Below the pieces are notes generated by a model, which made no database searches, was not told the origin of the DNA, and saw only the letters and a list, made by a program, of their open reading frames with translations. DNA of 64,000 bases, taken from the NCBI GenBank assembly GCA_009841225.1, contig VXMF01000009.1, positions 1 to 64,000 on the forward strand, in the 5' to 3' direction. Shown here piece by piece: positions 1-7,653 of this stretch. Each line of letters begins with the position of its first letter. Positions within the stretch are counted from its first letter, which is position 1. Position numbers and translations under genes: made by a program. The stretch comes from Terriglobia bacterium. Its GTDB lineage: Bacteria; Acidobacteriota; Terriglobia; Bryobacterales; UBA6623.

Positions 1-40
1 TGTTTCTTGCCTTCTGCGTTGGTTTGTGGGTTGGGGCCTG

Positions 41-118
41 CCCCCCCCGCCCCCCCCGGCGGGGCTGGCGGGGCGGGGGGCGGGGGGGCCCCGCCCCCCC
101 CCCCCCCCCCCCCCCCGC
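41..118. repeat. Poly-C/poly-G low-complexity tract
   Basis: Nearly pure runs of C and G, including a C run of about 25 bases, directly upstream of dnaJ. Nothing else in the window resembles it. It could be a real homopolymer tract, but a contig-end or base-calling artefact is more likely. The 106 aa ORF reading through it is proline/glycine-rich and not credible. Confidence 0.7.
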
Positions 119-125
119 CACCGTC

Positions 126-131
126 TAGGCT
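126..131 (+). promoter_or_regulatory. Possible -10 box for leaderless dnaJ
   Basis: TAGGCT lies 8 nt before the ATG at 140, the same geometry as the TAGAAT boxes elsewhere in the window. It favours ATG 140 over ATG 134 as the start. The poly-C tract just upstream makes the local sequence less trustworthy. Confidence 0.35.
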
Positions 132-139
132 AGATGGGC

Positions 140-1270
140 ATGGCGGCCAACCGCAGCAAAGATTACTACGCGACGCTGGGAGTGCCCCGCAACGCGAAGG
201 CAGACGCGATCCGCACAGCCTACCGGCACCTGGCGCGCAAGCTGCACCCCGACGTCAACCCCGGCGACAAGGCCGCCGAGGAGCGCTTCAAGGATGTCCA
301 GGAGGCTTACGACATCCTCAGCGATGAGGAGAAGCGGGGCATCTACGACCGTTACGGATTCTATTCCGAGCAGGCCCGCCAGCAGGCCTCCGCCGGCCAA
401 GGCCACGGTTTCGGATTCGATGGCTTTGACTTCAGCGACCTAGGGCGCCAAGCCGCCGGGACGAATCTCGGCGACCTGTTCGAGGGAATGTTCGGCGGCC
501 GGGGACGCGGTCGCGGCCAGGCCACGCGCCGGCAGGGCGAGGATCTCGAGTACGAGATGGAGATCGGCTTTGACGGAGCGATTCGAGGCGCGACCGAACG
601 CCTCAAGATCAGCCGGCAGGTCCCGTGCGCGCCTTGCTCCGGATCGGGCAACGCAAAGGGAGAGCCGCCAAGCGTCTGCAAGGCCTGCGGCGGCAGCGGC
701 CAGTCACAGCGCATGGCCGGCAACATGCGCTTCAGCGTTCCCTGCGCGGAATGCGGACAGACCGGGCAGGCCCGTACGCCGTGCCCGCAGTGTGCTGGCG
801 AGGGGCGAGTGCTGGCCACCAACACCATCGACGTGCGGATCCCGCCGGGCACGCGAGAGAACGCTAGGCTCCGCCTGCAAGGCAAGGGCAACGCCGGGAT
901 CCTCGGCGGCCCGGCCGGCGACTTGTACATCCTCGTGCACGTGGGCAAGCACCCGTTCTTCGAGCGCGACAACTTCGACATTCGCATCGAGGTGCCGATC
1001 ACGCCGGCCGAGGCCGTGCTGGGCGCAAAGATCGAAGTGCCGACGATCGATGGCACCGCCTTGATGCGGATTCCGCCGGCGACAAGTTCGGGAAAGACTT
1101 TCCGCATGCGCGGGCGGGGCGTCACCGACCCGCGGAGCGACAAGCGCGGGGACCAGTTCGTTAGAATCTCGATTGTCGTGCCCAAGGTCCCGGACGAATC
1201 GACCAAGGATCTGATGCGGCGCTACGCGGAGCGCAATCCCGAGAACCCGCGCGACTCACTCGGCGTCTGA
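140..1270 (+). CDS. dnaJ: Chaperone protein DnaJ
   Basis: Hsp40 co-chaperone that stimulates the ATPase of DnaK and holds unfolded clients in the cytoplasm. The N-terminal J domain has the HPD motif near residues 36-38. A Gly/Phe-rich linker ([17 protein letters not shown]) follows. The zinc region at about residues 163-221 has four CxxCxGxG-type repeats, the third degenerate (CAECGQTG), then the C-terminal substrate-binding domains. Length (about 376 aa) is normal for a type I DnaJ. I use ATG 140 rather than ATG 134 because of the upstream TAGGCT box. It is followed after 2 nt by hspR, the usual heat-shock pairing; dnaK and grpE are not in the window. Confidence 0.95.
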   Translation: MAANRSKDYYATLGVPRNAKADAIRTAYRHLARKLHPDVNPGDKAAEERFKDVQEAYDILSDEEKRGIYDRYGFYSEQARQQASAGQGHGFGFDGFDFSDLGRQAAGTNLGDLFEGMFGGRGRGRGQATRRQGEDLEYEMEIGFDGAIRGATERLKISRQVPCAPCSGSGNAKGEPPSVCKACGGSGQSQRMAGNMRFSVPCAECGQTGQARTPCPQCAGEGRVLATNTIDVRIPPGTRENARLRLQGKGNAGILGGPAGDLYILVHVGKHPFFERDNFDIRIEVPITPAEAVLGAKIEVPTIDGTALMRIPPATSSGKTFRMRGRGVTDPRSDKRGDQFVRISIVVPKVPDESTKDLMRRYAERNPENPRDSLGV

Positions 1271-1272
1271 CC

Positions 1273-1713
1273 ATGGCAAGACAGCACAAGACCAAGGGCA
1301 GCTACACGATCTCGGTGGTGGCGGAACGTTTCGACGTGCATCCGCAGACGCTGCGCATGTACGAGCGCGAGGGCCTCTTGCAGCCATCCCGGACCGACGG
1401 CAACACGCGCCTCTACACCGACGAGGATATCGACCGGCTCGATGTAATCCTGTCGCTGACGCGCGACCTCGGCGTCAATCTCGCGGGCGTGGAGATCATC
1501 TTGAACATGCGCAGCAAGATGGACGCCATGCAGCGGCAGATGCGCGAGTTCGTCAGCTACGTCAACCGGTCCATGGATCTTGCGGAAGACAGCGAGGACC
1601 CGATCTCCAACGCGCTGATCCCTATCAGGACCCGCATGCCGATGCGAGCTAGGCGCGAGGACGAGGAGGCCCCGGCCGCGGCACCTCCCGGGTCGAAGAT
1701 CGTCGACCTATAG
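1273..1713 (+). CDS. hspR: MerR-family heat-shock repressor HspR
   Basis: Small MerR-type regulator. The winged helix-turn-helix covers about residues 10-75 (FDVHPQTLRMYEREGLLQPSR, then NTRLYTDEDIDRL), followed by a helical dimerisation segment. The motif and its position right after dnaJ match HspR, which with DnaK as co-repressor shuts off dnaK-operon genes by binding HAIR inverted repeats in actinobacteria. The gene begins 2 nt after the dnaJ stop, so it is probably translated from the same message. I found no HAIR element in the window; its operator is probably upstream of the window edge. Confidence 0.88.
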   Translation: MARQHKTKGSYTISVVAERFDVHPQTLRMYEREGLLQPSRTDGNTRLYTDEDIDRLDVILSLTRDLGVNLAGVEIILNMRSKMDAMQRQMREFVSYVNRSMDLAEDSEDPISNALIPIRTRMPMRARREDEEAPAAAPPGSKIVDL

Positions 1714-1728
1714 CGCGCTCGCCCGCTT

Positions 1729-3078
1729 CTAGGCCAAGAGCCCGCCGATCCACCTAAGCGCGCCAATGGCGTGCAGGAAGACGATGAGGATGCAGACCGG
1801 CACGGGATACTTAAGAATCCACAGCCACGAGCCGTAGAACTTGGCCAAGGCGCTGCCGGACTCGAACTCCTTGCGCCTGAGGGCGCCGTCCATGCGCCAA
1901 GCGACGAACAAGGCGATGCCGAGGCCGCCGAGCGGCAAGGCCCAGTTCGACACGAAATGATCCACGGCGTTGAACCAACTGCCGCTCGTCGTGGCCGGCA
2001 CGCCGAAGAGCGCCACCAAGACCGTGCCGGACACGCATGCCTTGACTCGGGAGATTCCGTGGTTGTCTAGCAGATACGCCGCAATGACTTCGAGAATCGC
2101 AATGGCGCTGGTCAGAGCGGCGAAAACGAGCATCACGAAGAACACCACTGACAAGACCGCCCCGCCTGTCATCTGGGCGAGCGCCGTGGGCAGGGTCACG
2201 AAGAGCAATCCCGGCCCTGCTCCCGGCTCCATGCCGAACGTGAACACGATGGGGAAGATCACCAATGACGCGGCCAAGGCGACCAGCGTGTCTGCACCCG
2301 CAGTGGCGAGCGAGGCAGATGCGAGGTCATCCTGCGACCGCAAGTAGCTGCCGTAGGCGATCATGCTGCCCATGCCCAGGCTGAGCGTGAAGAACGAATG
2401 ACCAAGAGCCTCGAGCACGCCGGCAGCAGTCAGCTTCTCCCAGTTCATGCCAAACAGGAAGTCCATCGCCTCGCCCCAGCCGGACATCGTCATTGCCTTG
2501 CCCAGCAGAATCAGGATCATCACGAACAGCCCGGGCATCATGATCCGCGCCCAGCGCTCGATGCCGTGCGACACACCCGCCGCCACGACACACATGGTGA
2601 ATACCAAGAAGGCGAACTGCCAGCCGACGCCGATTAGCGGCGAGCCGGTCAATTGGCCGAAGAGGCCCTCCGCCTGACCGGCGTCAATGCCGGCGATGGC
2701 ATTGGTCAGCGAGAGGTAAGTGTAGTGCAGGGCCCAGCCCGCAACGGTGGAATAGTACGACAGCAGGAGGAAGGCGGCCACAACTGCCAGAATCCCGAAT
2801 ACCACCCACTTGGACTTCGGGTCCGACAGCGTGCGGTAGGCAGTGACCGACGACGACCGCGAGGCCCGTCCAAGCATGACCTCGGCCATCATCACGGGCA
2901 CGCCTACGACTAGGATGCAAGCCAAGTAGACCAAGACGAACGCCCCGCCGCCGTTCTCGCCCGTGATGTACGGGAACTTCCATATGTTGCCCAAGCCGAC
3001 GGCGGAGCCGGCGGCAGCGAGAATGAACCCGGTCCTCGAGTTCCACTGGGCTCTAGGAGAATCGGAATGATCCGGCAT
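1729..3078 (-). CDS. Sodium-dependent amino-acid transporter, NSS/SNF family (LeuT-like)
   Basis: Inner-membrane Na+ symporter of about 449 aa with 11-12 hydrophobic segments. The first helix carries the family hallmark AAAGSAVGLGNIWKFPY, the unwound sodium/substrate-binding stretch of LeuT-type carriers, followed by GENGGGAFVLVY. The substrate is probably an amino acid; which one cannot be told from sequence. The ORF is open to 3186, but the first 36 codons look like untranslated DNA. ATG 3078 (MPDHSDSPRAQW) is chosen because TACCAT sits 7 nt before it. A second amino-acid carrier lies 260 nt upstream on the same strand. Confidence 0.9.
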   Translation of the reverse strand: MPDHSDSPRAQWNSRTGFILAAAGSAVGLGNIWKFPYITGENGGGAFVLVYLACILVVGVPVMMAEVMLGRASRSSSVTAYRTLSDPKSKWVVFGILAVVAAFLLLSYYSTVAGWALHYTYLSLTNAIAGIDAGQAEGLFGQLTGSPLIGVGWQFAFLVFTMCVVAAGVSHGIERWARIMMPGLFVMILILLGKAMTMSGWGEAMDFLFGMNWEKLTAAGVLEALGHSFFTLSLGMGSMIAYGSYLRSQDDLASASLATAGADTLVALAASLVIFPIVFTFGMEPGAGPGLLFVTLPTALAQMTGGAVLSVVFFVMLVFAALTSAIAILEVIAAYLLDNHGISRVKACVSGTVLVALFGVPATTSGSWFNAVDHFVSNWALPLGGLGIALFVAWRMDGALRRKEFESGSALAKFYGSWLWILKYPVPVCILIVFLHAIGALRWIGGLLA

Positions 3079-3085
3079 GCCCTGC

Positions 3086-3091
3086 ATGGTA
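3086..3091 (-). promoter_or_regulatory. Possible leaderless -10 box for NSS transporter
   Basis: On the minus strand TACCAT is followed by 7 nt and the ATG at 3078. No Shine-Dalgarno sequence is visible. This is a weaker match (TANNNT) to the TAGAAT start class. Confidence 0.3.
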
Positions 3092-3340
3092 CCCGAACGA
3101 TGGCTAGGTGATTCAGGACGGACCGAGAAACAGCGCGCCCAATGTCTTCGGCAGCGCCAGTGCCCGGTCGATGAGGGGGGACGCATGCTTGTCCGGTCGC
3201 GCCGAGCTCGATCGAACTGAGCTCATCTGCAGGATCAACGCCAGCCCGGCACATCCCCGCTGGATGGGGCGCGTCACCACGCGGCCTACGCAATGCAGAA
3301 CGGCGAGCCGGAAAGAAATCCCAGCGCCAGGCTATGCAGC

Positions 3341-4600
3341 CTAGACGTCCTCGTCGATGCTCTCCTCGCCCTCTGACTTGGCGATGATCGCCGCGCCGCA
3401 AGAGTCGCTGAAGACATTGATGACGGTGCGGTACATGTCCAGCGGACGATCGACCGCTAGCATCGCGCCGACGATCAGCTCCACCTGTGGCCCGGTTAGG
3501 TTGACGGCCTCGAGCACGATGAAGATCACAACAAGTCCCGCTGACGGAACGGCCGCAGCGCCGATGGATGCCAGCAAGGCAGTGAATACCACCAAGAGCT
3601 GCTGCTCGAAGCCAAGCTGGACGCCTAGCACTTGTGCGATGAACATCACCCCAGCACACTCGTAAAGAGCCGTTCCGTCCATGTTGACGGTCGCCCCCAT
3701 CGGCAACACGAACGAAGTGACGCGGTTGGAGGCACCGACCTTGTTTTCCACAGCATCGATCGTGACCGGCAGGGTCGCGCCAGAAGAACTCGTGGAAAAG
3801 GCCATCACGATAGGCTGCATCATGTTGCGGAAGTGCGTAACCGGGTTGATGCGGCCCAAGAAGCGCAAGATCAGCGGCAGCGTCACCAGCAGGTGAACAG
3901 TCAGACCCGCGACCAGCATCAGGGCGTACAGGCCCAGCGCCTTGAACGCTCCGAGACCGGTCGTGCCCATCAGCTTGGCAATCAGGGCGAACACCCCGAT
4001 GGGCGCGACCAGGCGGATGATGCCGCCGGTCAGGCGCATCATCGTCTCGAACGCCGCTTCGAAGAAGCCCAGCAGCGGCTCGCGATGCGCCTTCTGCAGC
4101 GTGCTGATGGTGATGCCCAGAACGATAGAGAAGAAGATGATCGCCAGCATGTCCGCCCCTGCCGCCGCCGCGAAGACATTCTCCGGCACGATGTCGAGAA
4201 TCAGATCCACCGGTGATTGAATCACGGTCAGGTTCGGCAGCTCCTCGGTCTCGGCCGTGCCGAGATCGGCGCCTACGCCGGGCTGGATCAGGTTGACCAT
4301 CACCAGCCCCACGATGCACGCGCAGGCACTCGTGAGCATGTAGTAGCCCATCGTCTTGCCGAACAGACGTCCCAGCCCAGCTCCCGCGCCCACCGATGCA
4401 ACGCCGGTGACGATCGAGGTCAACACCAAGGGCACGATGATCATCTTGAGCATCTTGATGAACAGTGTCCCGAGCCAGCCGACTGCGTCGGCGAACGGTT
4501 CTCCTCCGATCAAGCCGGCGATCACGCCGAGCGCCATCGCAATGGCGATGCGCCAATGCAGCTGCTGGTGCCACTTGGCCCCTGGGATGGTTTCACTCAT
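3341..4600 (-). CDS. Dicarboxylate/acidic amino acid:cation symporter (DAACS, GltP/DctA-like)
   Basis: Inner-membrane Na+/H+-coupled carrier of about 419 aa. It has the serine-rich re-entrant loop (SSSGATLPVT), the NMDGTALY motif and the second hairpin (AAVPSAGLV). In the last helix, LDMYRTVIN keeps the Asp, Arg, Thr and Asn that bind acidic amino acids in GltPh. This points to glutamate, aspartate or C4-dicarboxylates rather than neutral substrates. ATG 4600 is chosen over the ORF start at 4651 because AAGGAA lies 5 nt upstream of it and the family N-terminus begins there. A perfect 10-bp hairpin lies about 50 nt upstream in the leader. Confidence 0.9.
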   Translation of the reverse strand: MSETIPGAKWHQQLHWRIAIAMALGVIAGLIGGEPFADAVGWLGTLFIKMLKMIIVPLVLTSIVTGVASVGAGAGLGRLFGKTMGYYMLTSACACIVGLVMVNLIQPGVGADLGTAETEELPNLTVIQSPVDLILDIVPENVFAAAAGADMLAIIFFSIVLGITISTLQKAHREPLLGFFEAAFETMMRLTGGIIRLVAPIGVFALIAKLMGTTGLGAFKALGLYALMLVAGLTVHLLVTLPLILRFLGRINPVTHFRNMMQPIVMAFSTSSSGATLPVTIDAVENKVGASNRVTSFVLPMGATVNMDGTALYECAGVMFIAQVLGVQLGFEQQLLVVFTALLASIGAAAVPSAGLVVIFIVLEAVNLTGPQVELIVGAMLAVDRPLDMYRTVINVFSDSCGAAIIAKSEGEESIDEDV

Positions 4601-5168
4601 TTCGTTCCTTCTTTTCGGCCCGCTTCCAGCCGTTCCTGATATTGTCATCAAACCCGCGGCTGCTCGTCAGCCGCGGGACTGCACCGAAGGTTAACAGAAT
4701 TGCCCAGCCATGGTGCGGCAGCGAAGAAGTCCGCATGCGAGGGGAGGCGGTGCGCGGACGCGTGCCTGCAAGCCATAGGATCGTGACCGGGCAGGCTCCT
4801 CAGCCCGTGTCCGCAGCCCGCTATGACCGAAACAGCGCCGGCTTCCACAGTGCCGGGGCAGTCGGAGGCCGCCGCCCGAGACCGTCCACATTCGGTGGCC
4901 ACATTCGGTGGCTGAGCGCGAAACCCACTACGTGCTACGCTAATTTGGTATATTTCTCACAGCTATTCTTCTAGAAATGCAGAAGTTTCGGAAGTGAGCC
5001 GACGTACAGTCCCCGCAAGTCGCCCAAGCACGTGATTAGGGCCGATGGCGGACAAGCGTCGCTTCGGGCGCAGCCGGGTGCGCTTGGACGTGGCGGCGAG
5101 AACGGTATCCCGGGAACGCCCGCTCTGGAGGCGGGCGAAAAGAACAGTCCTGGAATCAAGAGCGAGCT
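4601..5168. other. Gene-free divergent region
   Basis: 568 nt between the divergent starts of the symporter and the RG-tail gene. No credible ORF. It holds a perfect hairpin (4653-4677) and a short AT-rich patch at about 4935-4985 (TTGGTATATTTCTCAC, TTCTAGAA) that may carry a promoter. Nothing else recognised. Confidence 0.5.
4653..4677 (-). promoter_or_regulatory. GC-rich hairpin in the symporter leader
   Basis: CCCGCGGCTG - CTCGT - CAGCCGCGGG, a perfect 10-bp stem with a 5-nt loop, ending 53 nt before the symporter ATG. Read on the minus strand it is followed by TTTGATG, so it could be an attenuator or terminator-like element, or an operator. Function not known. Confidence 0.45.
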
Positions 5169-6614
5169 ATGCTACACCACGATAAACCAACCTACGACGA
5201 GAGCCGGACGAAAGTAGCGCCTCGGACGCGCGAGATCCTGCGCATCGCGGCTCATCTGGACAAGACCGACACCGCCCGTGAGATCACCTTGGAGTGGCTG
5301 GAGAGCGCGTCCAAGACCGAGCTGCCGGACGAGGCTTGGTCCGGCAATGCCTTCCACCATGAAGCTGAGAAGCGGGCATTCACGGCCGTCCGCGCGAAAG
5401 AGGACGATGTACAAACGTGGGCGCTACGCTTCGTTGAGCCCGAAGAGGGTGACATCCAGCGAGAGTGGACCACCGAGGTCGCGATCCGTGAGCGTCCCGG
5501 GGAGGACGCCGAGTTCTGCCTCCGCACGCTGGCGAAATCCACGGAAACGAAGATGCGGGTGCAGCCGAGGGTGCCAGGATTCCTCGAGCACGTCGTTAAG
5601 GAATGCACCATGGAACAAGGTGCCGCCAAGATCGAGAAGGAGCCGTGGGTCGTCGAGTCCGAGTACGACGCGGCGAACCTGGCGGAGTTCTTGGTCGATC
5701 CCGACCGGCGCACGCCAGCCTTCGTGCTGACGGTGCCGGAAGAATCGGAGGATCCCGTCCGCCCGCTGCTGGACCCGATGCCGCTTACGGCGGACACGCT
5801 GGGCATCGCCAAGGTGATCGTGCTGCCTGCCGAGTACACATGGAAGCTCACGAACCGCTTCGGGAAGCGTCTGTCGGTCTACCGCGGAGCCATGCGGGTG
5901 TACCTGTCTGGCTTCAACGACAGGGCCGATCCGGAAGGCGGCCACGACCTGTTCATGCCGCATCGCATGGATACCCCCGAGACGGCGGCCAAGCTGGGCT
6001 CGCTGCTGCGCTGGATGGCAGCGCGCGAAAGCATGCGGGGCTGGCGGCTGGGTCACGACGTGATCCCGTTCGTTTCGGCCATGCTTCCCAGCATTGATCT
6101 CGAGAGCGCAACTCTGGCCGAAAACGGCGCCAGCGCAGCCGATCAGCTGGCTGCTTCGGCGCGGCACGTGGCGATGCTGCGCGACGAGCTCAAACTGGCG
6201 CTAGAGATCCAGCAATCCCTCACCGAGGAGAACCAATCCATCGAGGGGCGCATGCGCGAGTCGGAGTCCAAGCTGCGCAAGACGCAAATGCGTCCGCGGC
6301 CAACATTCGACCGCGGCCCCCGCCCATCCTACGAGGATCGAGGCCGTCCACAGTTCGACCGAGGGTCGCGCCCGCCGTATGGCGACAGGGGTCGCCCGGC
6401 GTTCGACCGGCCTCCTCGGCAATACGAGGACCGCGGGCAGCGCCCGTTCGAAGGGCGCGGCCGTTCGTTCGAGGACAGGGGCCGTCCGGCGTTCGGCAAC
6501 CGCGGTCGCGGGCCGTACGACCGCGACCGGGACCGCAGCTTCGAACGGGATCGTCCCAGGCCCAGATACTCACAGTACGGCGATGAGGATGACGACAGTG
6601 GCTACGGAGAATAG
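5169..6614 (+). CDS. Unrecognised protein with coiled coil and RG-rich disordered tail
   Basis: 481 aa, no signal peptide or membrane segment, so probably cytoplasmic. Residues 1-315 look folded. They include VDPDRRTP, LGIAKVIVLP and a conserved-looking FGKRLSVYRGAMRVYLSGF, which I cannot assign to a named family. Residues about 330-375 are charged heptad-like helix (LRDELKLALEIQQSLTEENQSIEGRMRESESKLRK is the core, here only described as coiled-coil-like). The last ~105 residues are repeats such as YEDRGRPQFDRG and FEDRGRPAFGNRG, with an aromatic residue every 7-10 positions and an acidic end (DEDDDSGYGE). That composition resembles RNA-binding or condensate-forming tails. It stands alone between a divergent symporter and fabG. 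Function unknown. Confidence 0.8.
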   Translation: MLHHDKPTYDESRTKVAPRTREILRIAAHLDKTDTAREITLEWLESASKTELPDEAWSGNAFHHEAEKRAFTAVRAKEDDVQTWALRFVEPEEGDIQREWTTEVAIRERPGEDAEFCLRTLAKSTETKMRVQPRVPGFLEHVVKECTMEQGAAKIEKEPWVVESEYDAANLAEFLVDPDRRTPAFVLTVPEESEDPVRPLLDPMPLTADTLGIAKVIVLPAEYTWKLTNRFGKRLSVYRGAMRVYLSGFNDRADPEGGHDLFMPHRMDTPETAAKLGSLLRWMAARESMRGWRLGHDVIPFVSAMLPSIDLESATLAENGASAADQLAASARHVAMLRDELKLALEIQQSLTEENQSIEGRMRESESKLRKTQMRPRPTFDRGPRPSYEDRGRPQFDRGSRPPYGDRGRPAFDRPPRQYEDRGQRPFEGRGRSFEDRGRPAFGNRGRGPYDRDRDRSFERDRPRPRYSQYGDEDDDSGYGE

Positions 6615-6682
6615 GGGGTCGTAGACCACGCCTCTGGACATTCGAGGGCCGCGACTCGCACGGCTTGGCTGGGCCGATACGC

Positions 6683-7462
6683 ATGCAAGATTTGGGGGGC
6701 AAGACCGCTCTAGTTACCGGCGGGTCACGGGGGATCGGCCGTGCGATCTGCCTAGAGCTGGCCGCTCGCGGAGCCCGTGTGGCGGTGAATTACCGAAGCC
6801 GCGCGGCGGAGGCGGAGGCAACAGCAGCTGCGGTGCGCGACCTTGGGGTGTCCGCCTTGACGATCCAAGCCGATGTCTCTAGGCGCCCGGAAGTCAGCGC
6901 GATGGCGAAACAGGTAGAGGCCGAATTGGGCGCGCCCGACATCTTGGTCAATAACGCCGGGCTCCTGCATCGCGGAGAGCTGCTGGACTACAGCGAGGAC
7001 GAGTTCGACGGGATGTGGCGGACCAACGTCAAGGGAGTCATGTACTGCTCCGAGGCTGTGGCGCCCGAAATGATTCGGCGGGGCTGGGGTCGGATCGTGA
7101 ACCTGGCTTCCAACGCGGCCATTGGGACGGCGATGGCAGGCACCACGCTGTACGCGGTGACCAAGGGAGCGGTGCTCACGCTCACCAAGCGCATGGCCTT
7201 CGAGCTGTCTCCAAAGGGCATCACGGTGAACGCCGTGCTGCCGGGATTCACGAAGACCGACATGGTCATGTCCGGCAAGTCGCGGGACGAGCTAGACCGG
7301 CTGCTTCAAAGCGTCGCCGAGCGCTCTCTGGTCGGACGGACAGGAGAACCGGAGGACATCGCACACCTGACGGGATTTCTGTGCTCCCCGGCGAGCGGGT
7401 TCATCACCGGACAATTCATGATGGCCGATGGCGGCCGCCAAGACTACCTCACCAGGGTGTAG
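6683..7462 (+). CDS. SDR-family oxidoreductase, FabG-like 3-oxoacyl-ACP reductase
   Basis: NAD(P)-dependent short-chain dehydrogenase of about 259 aa. It has the cofactor loop TGGSRGIGRA near the N-terminus, NNAG in the central region, a serine in LASNAAIG and the catalytic YAVTK. The C-terminus (GFITGQFMMADGGR) is typical of FabG-type enzymes. The likely reaction is reduction of a 3-ketoacyl thioester or a related ketone, but many FabG paralogues have other substrates and this gene is not in a fatty-acid cluster. The track begins at a TTG (6665); ATG 6683 fits the family N-terminus better, though no strong SD is visible. Confidence 0.85.
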   Translation: MQDLGGKTALVTGGSRGIGRAICLELAARGARVAVNYRSRAAEAEATAAAVRDLGVSALTIQADVSRRPEVSAMAKQVEAELGAPDILVNNAGLLHRGELLDYSEDEFDGMWRTNVKGVMYCSEAVAPEMIRRGWGRIVNLASNAAIGTAMAGTTLYAVTKGAVLTLTKRMAFELSPKGITVNAVLPGFTKTDMVMSGKSRDELDRLLQSVAERSLVGRTGEPEDIAHLTGFLCSPASGFITGQFMMADGGRQDYLTRV

Positions 7463-7653
7463 CAGCATTCTGGCAAGCACGGTTCATCGCTAGAAAACCG
7501 GCGATCGATTGCCGGCGCAAGCCGCGTCCAGCGGGCGAGCTGGAGCATCGAACCTGCCGGCTGAATCGCTGCGTCAGGCTTCCCCCTGCAGTCCGAGCAA
7601 CCAAGGCGAGGGAATCCACCTCAGGCCTGTCCCGGCCCAGCGCGGACGCGCGG

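Noticed and set aside
1160-1175. Additional TAGAAT inside dnaJ
   Set aside because: Internal to a coding sequence and not followed by a start codon of a credible gene; kept out of the promoter list.
2910-4574. 554 aa minus-strand ORF overlapping both transporter genes
   Set aside because: Shadow frame of high-GC coding DNA. It is Arg/His/Gly-rich with no fold and overlaps two well-supported carriers, although its last residues fall in the NSS frame region.
7463-7653. CCGGC/GCCGG hairpin between fabG-like and sulfatase genes
   Set aside because: Five-bp stem with an 8-nt loop and no T run; too weak to call.
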